Assembly (NCBI GenBank): GCA_041389885.1
Contig: JAWKRB010000035.1
Coordinates: 1 to 64,000, forward strand
From: JAWKRB01 sp041389885
GTDB lineage: Bacteria > Myxococcota_A > Polyangia > Polyangiales > Ga0077539
Direction of reading: 5' to 3'
Length of the DNA: 64,000 nt
The position numbers and the translations under genes are program-made. Shown here in pieces: positions 26,100-35,449 of the stretch. Within the stretch, counting starts at the first letter, position 1. The number at the start of each line of letters is the position of its first letter. The notes under the pieces are model-generated. The model saw only the letters and a program-made list of their open reading frames with translations, searched no databases and was not told the origin of the DNA.

Positions 26100-27740
26100 A
26101 TGCCCACCTTCAAGCTCGACGAACGCGACATCCCCTTCGAGAAGGGCGACACGATCATCATGGCGGCCTGGCGCCAGGGGATCGAGATCCCGCACTACTG
26201 CTGGCACCCGGGGCTGAGCATCGCGGCCAACTGCCGCATGTGCCTCGTCGAGATCGTGCCGGGCCCCAACCAGCGCGCGATGATGCTCGACATCCTCAAG
26301 TGGGACGCGGCGAAGAACGACTACGTCGTCGACCGCAAGCCCAAGCTCCAGCCCGCGTGCCAGATGCAGGTGGCCGAGGGGATGGTCGTGAAGAGCGACA
26401 GCTCCCCCTTCGTGCGAGACGCCCGCGCCCACGTGCAGGAGTTCCTCCTCGCGAACCACCCCGTCGACTGCCCCATCTGCGACCAGGCCGGCGAGTGCAA
26501 GCTCCAGGACTACTGGATGTCGGAGTCGGGCCGGTCGAAGCGCATGCGCGACGAGCCCGTGCACAAGCCCAAGGCCGTGCCCTTCGGCGACAAGATCGTC
26601 TACGACGCCGAGCGCTGCATCGCCTGCACCCGCTGCATCCGCACCTGCGACGAGCTCGCGGGCGACCACATGCTCGACCTCCGCGAGCGCGGCAACAAGG
26701 CCGAGGTGGTGCTCGCGCCGGGGCGCGCCCTCGAGGGCGACTACCAGCTCATGGTCGAGCACGTGTGCCCCGTGGGCGCGCTCACCTCGAGCCACTTTCG
26801 CTTCAAGGCCCGGGTGTGGACCCTCAAGGAGACCCCCTCGGTCTGCACGGGCTGCGCGACGGGCTGCACCACCTGGGTCGACGTCGACCCGCGCGAGCAG
26901 CGCGCCTACCGCCTCCGCCCCCGCGACAACGCGGCGGTGAACAAGTTCTGGATGTGCGACGACGGGATGATGACCTACGCCGGCCAGCACGAGAGGCGCG
27001 TCACCCGCGCCGCCGTGGGCCGCGAGGGCGGGCGCACGCGCTCGGCCCTCGACGTGGCCATCACCCGCGCGGCCGAGGCCCTCAAGGGGGTCAAGGGCGA
27101 CCACGTCGCGGTGGTGCTCTCGGCGCAGCACAGCACCGAAGACAACTTCGTCGCGGTGGAGCTCGCCAAGGCCCTCAACGGCCGGCTCTACCTCTCCGCG
27201 AAGCCTGCCTGGCGCGACGACAAGATCCTGCGCAACGCCGACCAGAACCCCAACCGCTCCGGCGCCGTCGCCGTCGCCTCGGGCGCCTCGGTGGGCACCC
27301 TCAAGGACCTCATCGCCGCGGTGAACGCGTCGACGGTGAACGCCGTGATCGCCCTGGGCGGCCACGTCGACACCGACCCCAACACCCTGTCGGGCCTCGG
27401 GCAGCTCCCGCTGGTGCTCCTCGCGTCGCACGAGACGGACCTCGGGGCGCAGGCGTCGGTGATCCTCCCGGCGGCGACGAGCTACGAGTGCGAGGGGAGC
27501 TTCGTGAACGCGAAGGGCCTCCCGCAGGGCTTCAAGCGCGCGCTGCGCCCGCAGGGCGACGCCGCGCCGGGGTGGGAGCTGCTCTCGCGCCTCGGCCGCG
27601 CCATGGGCCTCGACCTGACCTACACCCGCTTCAAGGACGTTCGCGCGGCGCTCCACGCCCGCGTCGCCCTCGCGCACCCCGACCACACCCCCGCGCCCGC
27701 GCTCTCTGAAGCGCCCGCGGCGGCCACCACGACCGCCTGA
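26100..27740 (+). CDS. nuoG: NADH-quinone oxidoreductase subunit G (short form)
   Basis: A 546-residue iron-sulfur subunit. It has the N-terminal [2Fe-2S] site Cys34/45/48/87, the His-Cys3 [4Fe-4S] site H120-C124-C127-C133, and further clusters from C173-C176-C179, C183 and C223. A CTGCATGC motif at about residue 252 opens a molybdopterin-oxidoreductase-like domain. At 546 residues it is far shorter than E. coli NuoG (about 900): that domain is cut down, as in many non-enteric bacteria. nuoE and nuoF, usually between nuoD and nuoG, are absent here. Confidence 0.92.
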   Translation: MPTFKLDERDIPFEKGDTIIMAAWRQGIEIPHYCWHPGLSIAANCRMCLVEIVPGPNQRAMMLDILKWDAAKNDYVVDRKPKLQPACQMQVAEGMVVKSDSSPFVRDARAHVQEFLLANHPVDCPICDQAGECKLQDYWMSESGRSKRMRDEPVHKPKAVPFGDKIVYDAERCIACTRCIRTCDELAGDHMLDLRERGNKAEVVLAPGRALEGDYQLMVEHVCPVGALTSSHFRFKARVWTLKETPSVCTGCATGCTTWVDVDPREQRAYRLRPRDNAAVNKFWMCDDGMMTYAGQHERRVTRAAVGREGGRTRSALDVAITRAAEALKGVKGDHVAVVLSAQHSTEDNFVAVELAKALNGRLYLSAKPAWRDDKILRNADQNPNRSGAVAVASGASVGTLKDLIAAVNASTVNAVIALGGHVDTDPNTLSGLGQLPLVLLASHETDLGAQASVILPAATSYECEGSFVNAKGLPQGFKRALRPQGDAAPGWELLSRLGRAMGLDLTYTRFKDVRAALHARVALAHPDHTPAPALSEAPAAATTTA

Positions 27741-27751
27741 AGGAGACGCCG

Positions 27752-28897
27752 GTGCTCTTCTGGATCTCGGCCTTCATTAAGATCGCGCTCATCGTGGGGA
27801 TCCTCGTCAACATGGCGGCGATCCTCCTGTGGGTGGAGCGCAAGCAGTCGGCGATGATGCAAGACCGCGTGGGCCCCAACCGCGCGGCGATCCCGCTGCT
27901 GGGCAGGCGCTTTCGCCTCGCCGGCCTCGTCCACTCCATCGCCGACGGCATCAAGATGGTCTGGAAGGAGGACTGGGAGCCCAAGAACGGCGACAAGCTG
28001 CTCTACAAGATCGCGCCGATCATCGCGATCGTGCCGCCCCTGTGCCTCTTCGCGGTGATCCCCTACGGCCCGACGCTGTACCTCAAGAAGCTGGGCGAGA
28101 CCTACGACCCCGCCTGGGCCACCGACGCCGAGCAGGTCGCCAGCTCGGTGCGGATGCAGATCACCGACCTCGACGTGGGCGTGCTCTTCATCTTCGCCGT
28201 CGCCGGCGCGGGCGTCATCGGCGCGGCCCTCGCGGGCTGGGCCAGCAACAACAAGTTCTCCCTCATGGGCGGCCTCCGCGCGGCCTCGCAGATGGTGAGC
28301 TACGAGATCGCCATGGGGCTCAGCCTCGTGGGCGCCTTCATGATCTACCAGACCGTGCAGCTCGACCAGATGGTCGAGTGGCAGGTGGCGCACACCTGGG
28401 GGATCTTCGCGCAGCCGCTGGCCTTCATCCTCTTCGCCACGGCGGCCATCGCCGAGACCAAGCGCGTGCCCTTCGACGTGCCCGAGGGCGAGAGCGAGCT
28501 GGTCGCGGGCTACTTCACCGAGTACGCCGGGCTGAAGTTCGGCATGTTCGCCTCGGGCGAGCTCGTCGAGGTCTGCACCTCGAGCGCCATCGTGACGGCG
28601 GTGTTCCTGGGCGGCTGGCACATGCCCTTCATGACCCTCCAGGGCATCGACCTCACCTCCCTGGGCGGCAGCCTCGTGACCCTGCCCCACGGCGTCGTGG
28701 TGCTCATGGGCGTGCTGAACTTCGTGCTCAAGTGCGTGGTGCTGATCTTCTTGCAGCTCCAGATCCGCTGGACGCTCCCGCGCTTTCGCTACGACCAGAT
28801 CATGAAGCTGGGCTGGCAGATCCTGCTCCCCGCCGCCCTGGTGAACGTCTTCGCGACGGGCACCGTCCTCCTCTTCCTCAACGCCTCACGCGGGTGA
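27752..28897 (+). CDS. nuoH: NADH-quinone oxidoreductase subunit H
   Basis: A 381-residue polytopic complex I subunit that closes the quinone chamber. WVERKQSAMMQDRVGPNRA and ETKRVPFDVPEGESELVAGY are the family signatures. The GTG start at 27752 follows AAGGAG just after the nuoG stop. An extra loop near residues 118-140 (KKLGETYDPAWATDAEQ) may be lineage-specific. Confidence 0.95.
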   Translation: MLFWISAFIKIALIVGILVNMAAILLWVERKQSAMMQDRVGPNRAAIPLLGRRFRLAGLVHSIADGIKMVWKEDWEPKNGDKLLYKIAPIIAIVPPLCLFAVIPYGPTLYLKKLGETYDPAWATDAEQVASSVRMQITDLDVGVLFIFAVAGAGVIGAALAGWASNNKFSLMGGLRAASQMVSYEIAMGLSLVGAFMIYQTVQLDQMVEWQVAHTWGIFAQPLAFILFATAAIAETKRVPFDVPEGESELVAGYFTEYAGLKFGMFASGELVEVCTSSAIVTAVFLGGWHMPFMTLQGIDLTSLGGSLVTLPHGVVVLMGVLNFVLKCVVLIFLQLQIRWTLPRFRYDQIMKLGWQILLPAALVNVFATGTVLLFLNASRG

Positions 28898-28901
28898 ATT
28901 C

Positions 28902-29531
28902 ATGACGGCGAAGGTCAAGGTCATCAAGAAGCCGACGCGGTCCCTCGCGGAGCAGTCGTACGTCGTCGAGATCGTGAAGGGGCTCGGGCTCACGCTCAAG
29001 CACTTCTTCAAGGGCACCTCGCAGCTGGCGTCGGGCAACAAGCCCAACCCCGTCACCGACCCCTACGCCGAGGGATGCTCCACCCTCGACTACCCCGACG
29101 AGCAGCGCGCCTACGCCGACCGCTGGCGCGGCGTGCACCGGCTCACGCACCGCGACGACGGCTCCCCGCGCTGCGTCGCCTGCCTGTGCTGCTCCACCGC
29201 GTGCCCCGCGCAGTGCATCTACATCAAGCCCGGGGAGTACCCCGTCGACGACCCCCGGCGCGGCTACGAGCGCTACCCGGTCGAGTTCGTCATCGACGAA
29301 TTGCGGTGTATTTTCTGTGGGTTCTGCGTTGAAGCCTGCCCCTGCGACGCCATTCGCATGGACACCGGCACGCACATGACCGCCCTCGACAACCGCGCGT
29401 CGTTCATCTTCGACAAGGAGATGCTGATGTCCTTCGCGGGGCAGGACGGCACGTACAAGACCCTCAACGACCGGCACGAGCCCGGCGACCCGTCGCACCC
29501 CGGCGTCGACCGCATGCGCGGCGGGCATTGA
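28902..29531 (+). CDS. nuoI: NADH-quinone oxidoreductase subunit I
   Basis: A 209-residue ferredoxin-like complex I subunit with two [4Fe-4S] sites (N6a and N6b): CVACLCCSTACP and CIFCGFCVEACP. It lies 4 bp after nuoH. The membrane-arm subunits nuoJ to nuoN do not follow; the next gene is an unrelated lipoprotein whose TTG start overlaps the stop. Confidence 0.94.
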   Translation: MTAKVKVIKKPTRSLAEQSYVVEIVKGLGLTLKHFFKGTSQLASGNKPNPVTDPYAEGCSTLDYPDEQRAYADRWRGVHRLTHRDDGSPRCVACLCCSTACPAQCIYIKPGEYPVDDPRRGYERYPVEFVIDELRCIFCGFCVEACPCDAIRMDTGTHMTALDNRASFIFDKEMLMSFAGQDGTYKTLNDRHEPGDPSHPGVDRMRGGH

Positions 29532-30325
29532 CCCTCCGCCTCGCGGCGACCCTCCTCACCCTCACCGCCTGCGCCCGAGGCGCGACGACGACCCAGAGTC
29601 TCCCCCGCGCGGGTTGGCTCCACGAGGTCGCCGAGCGCGTGCAGCTCCGCGACGCCACCGCGTGTGAGCGCGCCGCCGCGCGAGGCCCCGACGAGAGCGA
29701 GCGAGACGCCGAGGACGGCATCGCCCGCAGCGTCGACCTCGACCTCGACGGAGACGGGGTGGACGAGCGCCTCGTGCTCGCGATCCGCCGCGAGACCGTC
29801 GTGGCGATCACCGCGCGCGACTGCGCGCCTCGCTGGCAGGGGGTGGTGGGCGACGGCGGAGAGATGCGGGGCCCGAGCCTCGCGCAGAGCCCCTGGGAGG
29901 CCGTGGCGCCCGAAGAGATCGCGAGGATGCACGCCACCGACCGGCTCCCCGCCGGCGCCACGATGCAGCTCTGGGTGGTGCGTGGCGGCGGAGGGCATCG
30001 GCACGCGCTGCTGCTCCGCGTCGGGAGCACGGCGCCGCTGCGCTACGGCTGGCGGGGCCTGGTGCTGAGCTGCCACGCGGGGCGCTGTCGAGGCGAGGCG
30101 GCGGGGCACCACGAGTGGGCGCCCATCCCTCGGGGACTGGGCTGCGGACCGACCTATCGCACCAACCGCCCGCCTCCGCACATCGAGGACCCGCTGCTGC
30201 GCGTAGAGCCCGGCGAGGCCGACGGGGCGCTCGCGCTCACGCCCCACGCCCGCGGGCGAGACACCTGCGACGCGCGGGCGCAGGAGACCGTGCGCGCGCT
30301 CGCCCCCTTCGTGACCGCGCCCTGA
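29528..30325 (+). CDS. Lipoprotein with a DxDGDG motif, coupled to nuoI
   Basis: A 265-residue predicted lipoprotein: a short hydrophobic leader ending LTLTACA (Cys15) and a domain with DLDLDGDGVDERLVL, a calcium-binding-type D-x-D-G-D-G loop seen in FG-GAP and EF-hand-like repeats. The proposed TTG at 29528 overlaps the nuoI stop (TTGA). Function unknown; the link to complex I may be positional only. Confidence 0.6.
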   Translation: MTLRLAATLLTLTACARGATTTQSLPRAGWLHEVAERVQLRDATACERAAARGPDESERDAEDGIARSVDLDLDGDGVDERLVLAIRRETVVAITARDCAPRWQGVVGDGGEMRGPSLAQSPWEAVAPEEIARMHATDRLPAGATMQLWVVRGGGGHRHALLLRVGSTAPLRYGWRGLVLSCHAGRCRGEAAGHHEWAPIPRGLGCGPTYRTNRPPPHIEDPLLRVEPGEADGALALTPHARGRDTCDARAQETVRALAPFVTAP

Positions 30326-30335
30326 GCCCGACGCG

Positions 30336-30659
30336 CTACTGGAGCAGGAGGTTCGTGCCGTGGTTGATGCGCGCCCGGCGCACGACGCCGGTGACCTCGT
30401 GCTGGCAGTTCTCGGTGCGCAGGTCCCACAAGCCGATGGGGAGGTTCACCCGCCGCGCTCGCCCAGGGCCGATCGAGCCGCTGTCGAGCACGTCGTCGCT
30501 CCACGAGTCGGCGTCGACGGCGGAGAGGTAGATGTAGCAGACGTCCTCGGTCGTGCGGTTGAGGAGGGTCAGCGAGGCCTGGCTCTGGTCCCGAAGCGAC
30601 CGGCCTGTCGCGCAGGCCCCGAGGAGGGCGAGCGAGAGGAGCGCGAGTCGGGGGGTCAT
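30336..30659 (-). CDS. Small lipoprotein
   Basis: A 107-residue predicted lipoprotein with the leader LLSLALLGACATG (lipobox LGAC) and a small beta-rich domain (ASLTLLNRTTEDVCYIYLS...). ATG at 30659 has an AAGGA site upstream, and upstream in-frame sequence looks non-coding. It is divergent from the radical SAM gene across a 233-bp gap that should hold both promoters. Confidence 0.62.
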   Translation of the reverse strand: MTPRLALLSLALLGACATGRSLRDQSQASLTLLNRTTEDVCYIYLSAVDADSWSDDVLDSGSIGPGRARRVNLPIGLWDLRTENCQHEVTGVVRRARINHGTNLLLQ

Positions 30660-30892
30660 GGGAGGTCCTTGCACGGTCTTTCTCACGTATGCGAACACCG
30701 CACCGCCGCGCGGATCGACCAGAAATCGGGGGCTCTGCGCGCCCGGGGGTGTGACACGGTATGCACCACGCTGCGGCCCCGCGCACGGGATTGCGCGATT
30801 TGGAGGGCCGGGCGGGTCGATGGAGGCGGCGACCCCGGCGACGAGCCCGACGGGCGCCACAGCCCGGGCGCGCCGCGTGGTACACTGAGGCG

Positions 30893-32935
30893 ATGTCAAC
30901 GCGCGCGAGACGGGTCGGCGAGAGTCGTCTCGACGCGGTGGTGCTCGTGCCGTTCCAGCCCTACACGGGCCACGCCATCGAGCCGCAGTATCGCAACACG
31001 CTCGGCAGCCGACTCTATCCGCACATCCTCGCGGGCTACAGCGAGTTCGCGCGCTTCGTCGGGCGCGACCTGCTGTTTCGCGGCGACGACCGGCCCGGCT
31101 TCGGCGAGGGGCACGAGGCCGTGGAGTTTCCGGTCCACCGCTCGCTCACCGCGGTGGCGCTGGCCACCCTGCTGGAGCGCGCGGGGCTGAGCTGGGAGGT
31201 GCTCGACCCCGGGCAGCAGGAGATTCGGTGGTGGAGAAAGCGGCTGGAGGCCCTGCGCCCCAGGCGCCCGCGCTGCGTCGCGGTCTCGACCACCTTCGTG
31301 CTCGGCGGCCGCTGGCTGCGCGCGCTCTGCGCGGTCGTGCGCGAGGTGTTGCCCGACGCGGCGGTGATCCTCGGCGGGTACTACTACACCTCCGACGCGG
31401 CGGACTTTCTCTCCATGGACGCCGACGTGTACTGCATCGGCTCGGGCGAGGGGCGCTTCGAGCGCATCGTCGAGTCTCTGCGCGACGGGCGCCCCCTCGA
31501 CGGGATCCCCGGGCTCTACCTTCGCGACGCGGGGTCGTCGCTCCGGTCCACCGGCCGCGCGCCGGAGCCGTCGCTCGACGACCTCGCGCCCCCCGACTGG
31601 TCCCTCGCCGACCGCATCTCGCCTCCCCGCAGCCCCTCGCGAGACTTTCTCGACATCGGCATCGAGACCCAGCGCGGGTGCGTCTTCAAGTGCGAGTTCT
31701 GCACCTACCGCACCCTCGCGCCGCCCAACCTCATGAGCGCCCCCCTCGCCGTCGAGCGCATCCTCGCCACGCGCGCGATCCCTCGCGCCGTCGTGCGGCT
31801 GACCGACTCCACCGCGACCTTTCCCCACGCGCGCTGGGAAGACCTGATGGAGCGGCTCGCCGCCCGCGGCGGGTCACCCCACCCGCTCTGGGTCTACGCG
31901 AGGGTGAGCGACGTTCGCGAGCGCACCGCGGCGCTCATGGCCGCGGCGGGCGTGCGCGAGGTGTTCATCGGCCAGGAGAGCGGCGACGCGCGGATGCTCG
32001 GGCTCATGCGCAAGGGCACGCACGTCCAGCAGGTGCGCCCCGCGCTCGAGGCCCTTCAGCGCCACGGCATCTGGGCCTTCATGGCCTTCATCCACGGCTT
32101 CCCTGGGGAGACCGCGGAGAGCCTCGGCAACACCCGCGCGATGATCGCCTCGCTCAACGAGGGCTTCGCCGTCGATCGCCCCGCGGTGGCCTGGTACAAC
32201 GCCAACCCCTTTCTCACGCAAGACTTCGCGAGCGTCACCGAGAAGACCGACTCCATTCGACAGGGCGTGCGCTACCTGGGCTTCGACGACGGGGCCAACA
32301 CGTCGCAGCGCATGTCGGAAGAGAGCGCCGTCACCATGATGGCCACGTCGCGGGTGCCCCACGCGCCGGTGTTCGTGCACCTGCTGACGCTCCTCGACTC
32401 GCTCTCGCACGCCGCGGTCGAGCCCGAGCCCGCGGTGATGGCGCACCCGCGTCGGAACGAGTTCTGGCGGTGGATGAAGTCGGTCGAGCGCGGGGTCGCG
32501 GTGTTCATGGAGCGAGAGCTGGAGGGCAAGCACCCCGACCTCGCCGAGCTCCGCGCGCTGCGAGCGCGCGTGCTGGCCGCGTATCCCCGGCGCCCGTCCC
32601 GCTGGCGGCGCGCCGCGGCGCAGGTCACCCACCGGGTGCTCCCCCTCGCCGGGCGCTACCTGCGCGGCGAGTGGACCGCCGAGCCCCGCGTCGGCGTCGG
32701 CCCCGCCACGCGGCTGGGGATGTCGGCGATGGCCTGGGCCGACACCGGGCGCTTCGACGCGGCGCTCGCGTGCATGAAGACCGGCGAGTACCACCCCCTG
32801 CCCGCCTCCGCCCCCGCCCCCGAGGGAGCCCGCGACGCCGCCCTTGACCTCGCGACCCGCGCGATCGTCGACGCCCGCGCCGATCGCAAGTCGGTCAGCG
32901 ACCTCGTGCGCCGCGCCAACCGCAGGGCGACCTGA
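30893..32935 (+). CDS. B12-binding domain radical SAM protein
   Basis: A 680-residue protein. Residues about 15-215 look like a cobalamin-binding Rossmann domain (AAVILGGYYYTSDAADFL... IGSGEGRFERIVESL). The radical SAM core follows with the cluster motif C263-x3-C267-x2-C270 (CVFKCEFC), a downstream FIGQESGDARML segment and a GFPGET turn. A C-terminal helical domain of about 200 residues ends it. Such enzymes do methylations or rearrangements on unreactive carbons, often in lipid or natural product pathways. It faces a methyltransferase and glycolipid-type operon on the other strand, which is suggestive but not proof of a shared pathway. Confidence 0.8.
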   Translation: MSTRARRVGESRLDAVVLVPFQPYTGHAIEPQYRNTLGSRLYPHILAGYSEFARFVGRDLLFRGDDRPGFGEGHEAVEFPVHRSLTAVALATLLERAGLSWEVLDPGQQEIRWWRKRLEALRPRRPRCVAVSTTFVLGGRWLRALCAVVREVLPDAAVILGGYYYTSDAADFLSMDADVYCIGSGEGRFERIVESLRDGRPLDGIPGLYLRDAGSSLRSTGRAPEPSLDDLAPPDWSLADRISPPRSPSRDFLDIGIETQRGCVFKCEFCTYRTLAPPNLMSAPLAVERILATRAIPRAVVRLTDSTATFPHARWEDLMERLAARGGSPHPLWVYARVSDVRERTAALMAAAGVREVFIGQESGDARMLGLMRKGTHVQQVRPALEALQRHGIWAFMAFIHGFPGETAESLGNTRAMIASLNEGFAVDRPAVAWYNANPFLTQDFASVTEKTDSIRQGVRYLGFDDGANTSQRMSEESAVTMMATSRVPHAPVFVHLLTLLDSLSHAAVEPEPAVMAHPRRNEFWRWMKSVERGVAVFMERELEGKHPDLAELRALRARVLAAYPRRPSRWRRAAAQVTHRVLPLAGRYLRGEWTAEPRVGVGPATRLGMSAMAWADTGRFDAALACMKTGEYHPLPASAPAPEGARDAALDLATRAIVDARADRKSVSDLVRRANRRAT

Positions 32936-33013
32936 GCGCCGCGCCCAGAGCCCCCTCGCAGGGACCTTCCACGTCCAGCGGAGACGGGGCCGCGCCCGCC
33001 GGGGGTCCCCGCC

Positions 33014-33697
33014 TCAGCCCCTGCTCGAGGCGCGTCGCCGCTCACGCCCCTCGGCGAGGGCGTGGCCGACGACCAGCGCGTGCGGGTGGGGGAGCCCCGC
33101 GTCGATCCTCCGCGCGCGAACCTCGGTCAGCCGCTCGCGCATCCACGCCGCGGTCTCGTCGGGCGAGACGAACTCCACCGCCGAGCCCTGCGTGATGCGC
33201 GCGACGCGGGTCGCGACGAGCTCCTGCGCGACGGTGAGCGCGAGCTTCCACCTCGGGCGGCGCGCGATGCACTTCACGATCAGCACGCCGCCGGGCGCCA
33301 ACGCGTCGACGCAGCGATCGAGCATCGCCCGCTGCGCCCCGCGCGGCAGGAGGTACAGCACGTCGACCAGGAGCACCGCGTCCCACCGCCCCGGCGGGAG
33401 CGCGTCGCCGCAGGCCTCGAAGCGAAGGCCCGGCACGCCCCGCGCGGCGCCGCGGGCGACCTCAAGCTTCTCGACGTCGATGTCGACGCCGACGACCTCG
33501 CGGCCAGGCCCTTCGAGCGCGAGGTGCGTCGCGACGACGCCGTGCCCGCAGCCCACGTCCAGCACCCTCCCGACGGTCGGCGTCGCCCGCGCGACGGCCT
33601 CCAGCGGACAGGTCATCGCGCGCGCGAGCACCCGGGCCCGATGCGCGGCCGGGGCGTGTCGATAGCGCTCGAGGAGCCGGCGCCGCGCGGAGCTCAC
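33014..33697 (-). CDS. Class I SAM-dependent methyltransferase
   Basis: A 227-residue protein with the Rossmann methyltransferase motifs: motif I VLDVGCGHGVV, motif II with acidic end VVGVDID, and motif IV AVLLVDVLYLLP. GTG at 33697 overlaps the stop of the deacetylase gene (GTGA). Its place at the end of a deacetylase/glycosyltransferase operon points to a lipid or sugar substrate. Confidence 0.8.
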   Translation of the reverse strand: MSSARRRLLERYRHAPAAHRARVLARAMTCPLEAVARATPTVGRVLDVGCGHGVVATHLALEGPGREVVGVDIDVEKLEVARGAARGVPGLRFEACGDALPPGRWDAVLLVDVLYLLPRGAQRAMLDRCVDALAPGGVLIVKCIARRPRWKLALTVAQELVATRVARITQGSAVEFVSPDETAAWMRERLTEVRARRIDAGLPHPHALVVGHALAEGRERRRASSRG

Positions 33698-34530
33698 GCG
33701 GGCACGTCCCGCCAGGTGCCGAGGCGGATCCCCGCGGCGGCGATGCGCGCGCGGAGCCACGGGCTGGTCAGCACCTGGAGCTCTTCCTCCCAGCGGTAGC
33801 GCCACCCGAGCGCGCGTCGCGCCGAGTCGTCTCCCGCGGCGGGGTGCACGAACACCTCGACGCTGCGGGGCCTCGCCCGGTCGATGCGCGAGATCGCGGC
33901 GAGCCACTGAGCCGCGACGAAGCCGCCCGACTCGTCGAAGCCCACGCACAGGTCGGTGGTGCGCACGCGCCCGCGCCGCGCGCGCCGCTCGAAGCGCCGG
34001 GCGAGGAGGTCGAGCGCGAGCCCCGCCGGTCGCGCGCCCCGCGAGCGCGGGCGCCGCACGCACCGAACGCCCGCGGCGCTCGCGCGCTCGAGGACCACCT
34101 CGCCGAGCGCGGGGAGCAGGTGCACGTGCTGGTGGCTGTCGACGTGGGTGAGCGCGCCCACCGCGGCGCCGACTCGCTCGATCTGCGCGGAGACCTCGCG
34201 GGCCGCCTCGTCGAGGCGGAGCCGCCCTCGGAGCGCGCGCGCGAGGAGGTGCCGCCACGAGGGCAGGAGCAGGCCGCGCCCGTCGACGAGCGACGGCACC
34301 TCGCGGGCCGGGAGGCAGGGCGCGAGCGCGCCCACGAGGGTCAGGTGCGCGCCCACGCCGAGGGTCGGCGCGTCGCGGAGCAGGTCGAGGTCGCGAGCGA
34401 GCCCGCCCCCCGCGGCGATCACCGACGCGCTGGTGACGACGCCCGCGCGGTGCGCCTCGGCGACGCCCTCGCTGATGCAGCGGGTGAGCCCGAAGTCGTC
34501 GGCGTTGACCACGAGCAGGGGGGCGCTCAC
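33694..34530 (-). CDS. YdjC/ChbG-HpnK family carbohydrate deacetylase
   Basis: A 278-residue hydrolase with the family signatures VNADDFGLT (metal-binding Asp pair), GVVTSASVI, LGVGAHLTL and HVDSHQHVHLLP (metal-binding histidines). Members remove acetyl groups from chitobiose or from N-acetylglucosaminyl hopanoids (HpnK). With a GT2 enzyme immediately upstream, deacetylation of a lipid-linked amino sugar is the best guess. GTG start at 34530 overlaps the previous stop. Confidence 0.85.
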   Translation of the reverse strand: MSAPLLVVNADDFGLTRCISEGVAEAHRAGVVTSASVIAAGGGLARDLDLLRDAPTLGVGAHLTLVGALAPCLPAREVPSLVDGRGLLLPSWRHLLARALRGRLRLDEAAREVSAQIERVGAAVGALTHVDSHQHVHLLPALGEVVLERASAAGVRCVRRPRSRGARPAGLALDLLARRFERRARRGRVRTTDLCVGFDESGGFVAAQWLAAISRIDRARPRSVEVFVHPAAGDDSARRALGWRYRWEEELQVLTSPWLRARIAAAGIRLGTWRDVPA

Positions 34531-35282
34531 GTCGGCCTCTCGCGCCCTAGCGCGCGCAGCTCGGGCCACTGCGAGGCCATCTCGGTGAGCATGCGCGCGA
34601 TGACCCGCGGCGAGGAGAGCTTCGACGACCCGAGCTGCCGGGGAAAGTAGTCGACGCCGAGCTGGATCGTGCGAAAGCCCATGCGGTGCGCCCTGACGAG
34701 GAGCTCGGCGTCGATGAACGAGCCCTCGCTGCGCAGGTCGAGCGCGTCGAGGACCGCGCGGCGGATCATCTTGAACGAGAAGTTGATGTCGCGGACCTCG
34801 ATGCCGAACGCCGAGCGGACGATGCGGTTGTAGAGCCACGAGTAGGCGATGCGGCGAAGGCCCTCGGAGGTGCGGTCGAGGCGAAACGCCGTGAGCACGT
34901 CGGCGTCGTGCAGGGCCATGAGGCGCATCGCGCGCGGGATCTCATGGAGGTCGAAGGGCAGGTCGGCGTCGGCGTAGAGCACGACGTCGCCCCGCGCCGC
35001 GGCGAAGCCCGTGCGGAGCGCCGCGCCGAGCGAGCGGTTGCGGCGGTGCAGCAGCAGCCGCACGCGAGGGTCGGCGACGGAGAGGGCGCGGGCGATCTCA
35101 GAGGTCCCGTCGGTGGACGCGTCGTCGACGAGGACCAGCTCGAGCTCGCGCGTGTGCCCGTCGCGCTCCAAGAGGTCGCCCACGCGGAGCACCTCCGCCA
35201 CGAGGCGTCGCACGTACGCCCGCTCGTTCCACATCGGGACGACGACGCTGAGCATGGGGGGCGGGTCAGAGGAGGCGAGCAT
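34527..35282 (-). CDS. Glycosyltransferase family 2 (polyprenyl-phosphate type)
   Basis: A 251-residue GT-A fold enzyme. It begins LSVVVPMWNER, has VLVDDASTDGTSEIA, the metal-binding DADLPF (D-x-D), and a C-terminal RQLGSSKLS. This resembles dolichol-phosphate mannose synthase/GtrB proteins that charge polyprenyl phosphate, but there are no C-terminal membrane helices. It is first of the three-gene operon. The true start may be Met10, directly ahead of the first strand. Confidence 0.84.
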   Translation of the reverse strand: MLASSDPPPMLSVVVPMWNERAYVRRLVAEVLRVGDLLERDGHTRELELVLVDDASTDGTSEIARALSVADPRVRLLLHRRNRSLGAALRTGFAAARGDVVLYADADLPFDLHEIPRAMRLMALHDADVLTAFRLDRTSEGLRRIAYSWLYNRIVRSAFGIEVRDINFSFKMIRRAVLDALDLRSEGSFIDAELLVRAHRMGFRTIQLGVDYFPRQLGSSKLSSPRVIARMLTEMASQWPELRALGRERPT

Positions 35283-35449
35283 GCGGGCCTACGGCGGGGC
35301 TGGAGCGCCGAGCCGCCCCAGTATGCACCGGGGCAAATTGTCCCGCAAACTGCGGAAAAATATCCCACATCCCCTGTAAACCGGGTCGTTCTGCCCCAGA
35401 CTCGGCGTAGTACCTCATGCGGAGTGCAGTGGCTTGATTGCAGATCGCA
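35283..35449 (-). promoter_or_regulatory. Promoter-bearing gap ahead of the GT2 operon
   Basis: A 167-bp stretch noticeably richer in A and T than the surroundings (runs such as gcggaaaaatatccc near 35352-35366). It should contain the promoter for the three-gene minus-strand operon. I see no clear sigma-70 or sigma-54 box pair and no terminator. Confidence 0.35.
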
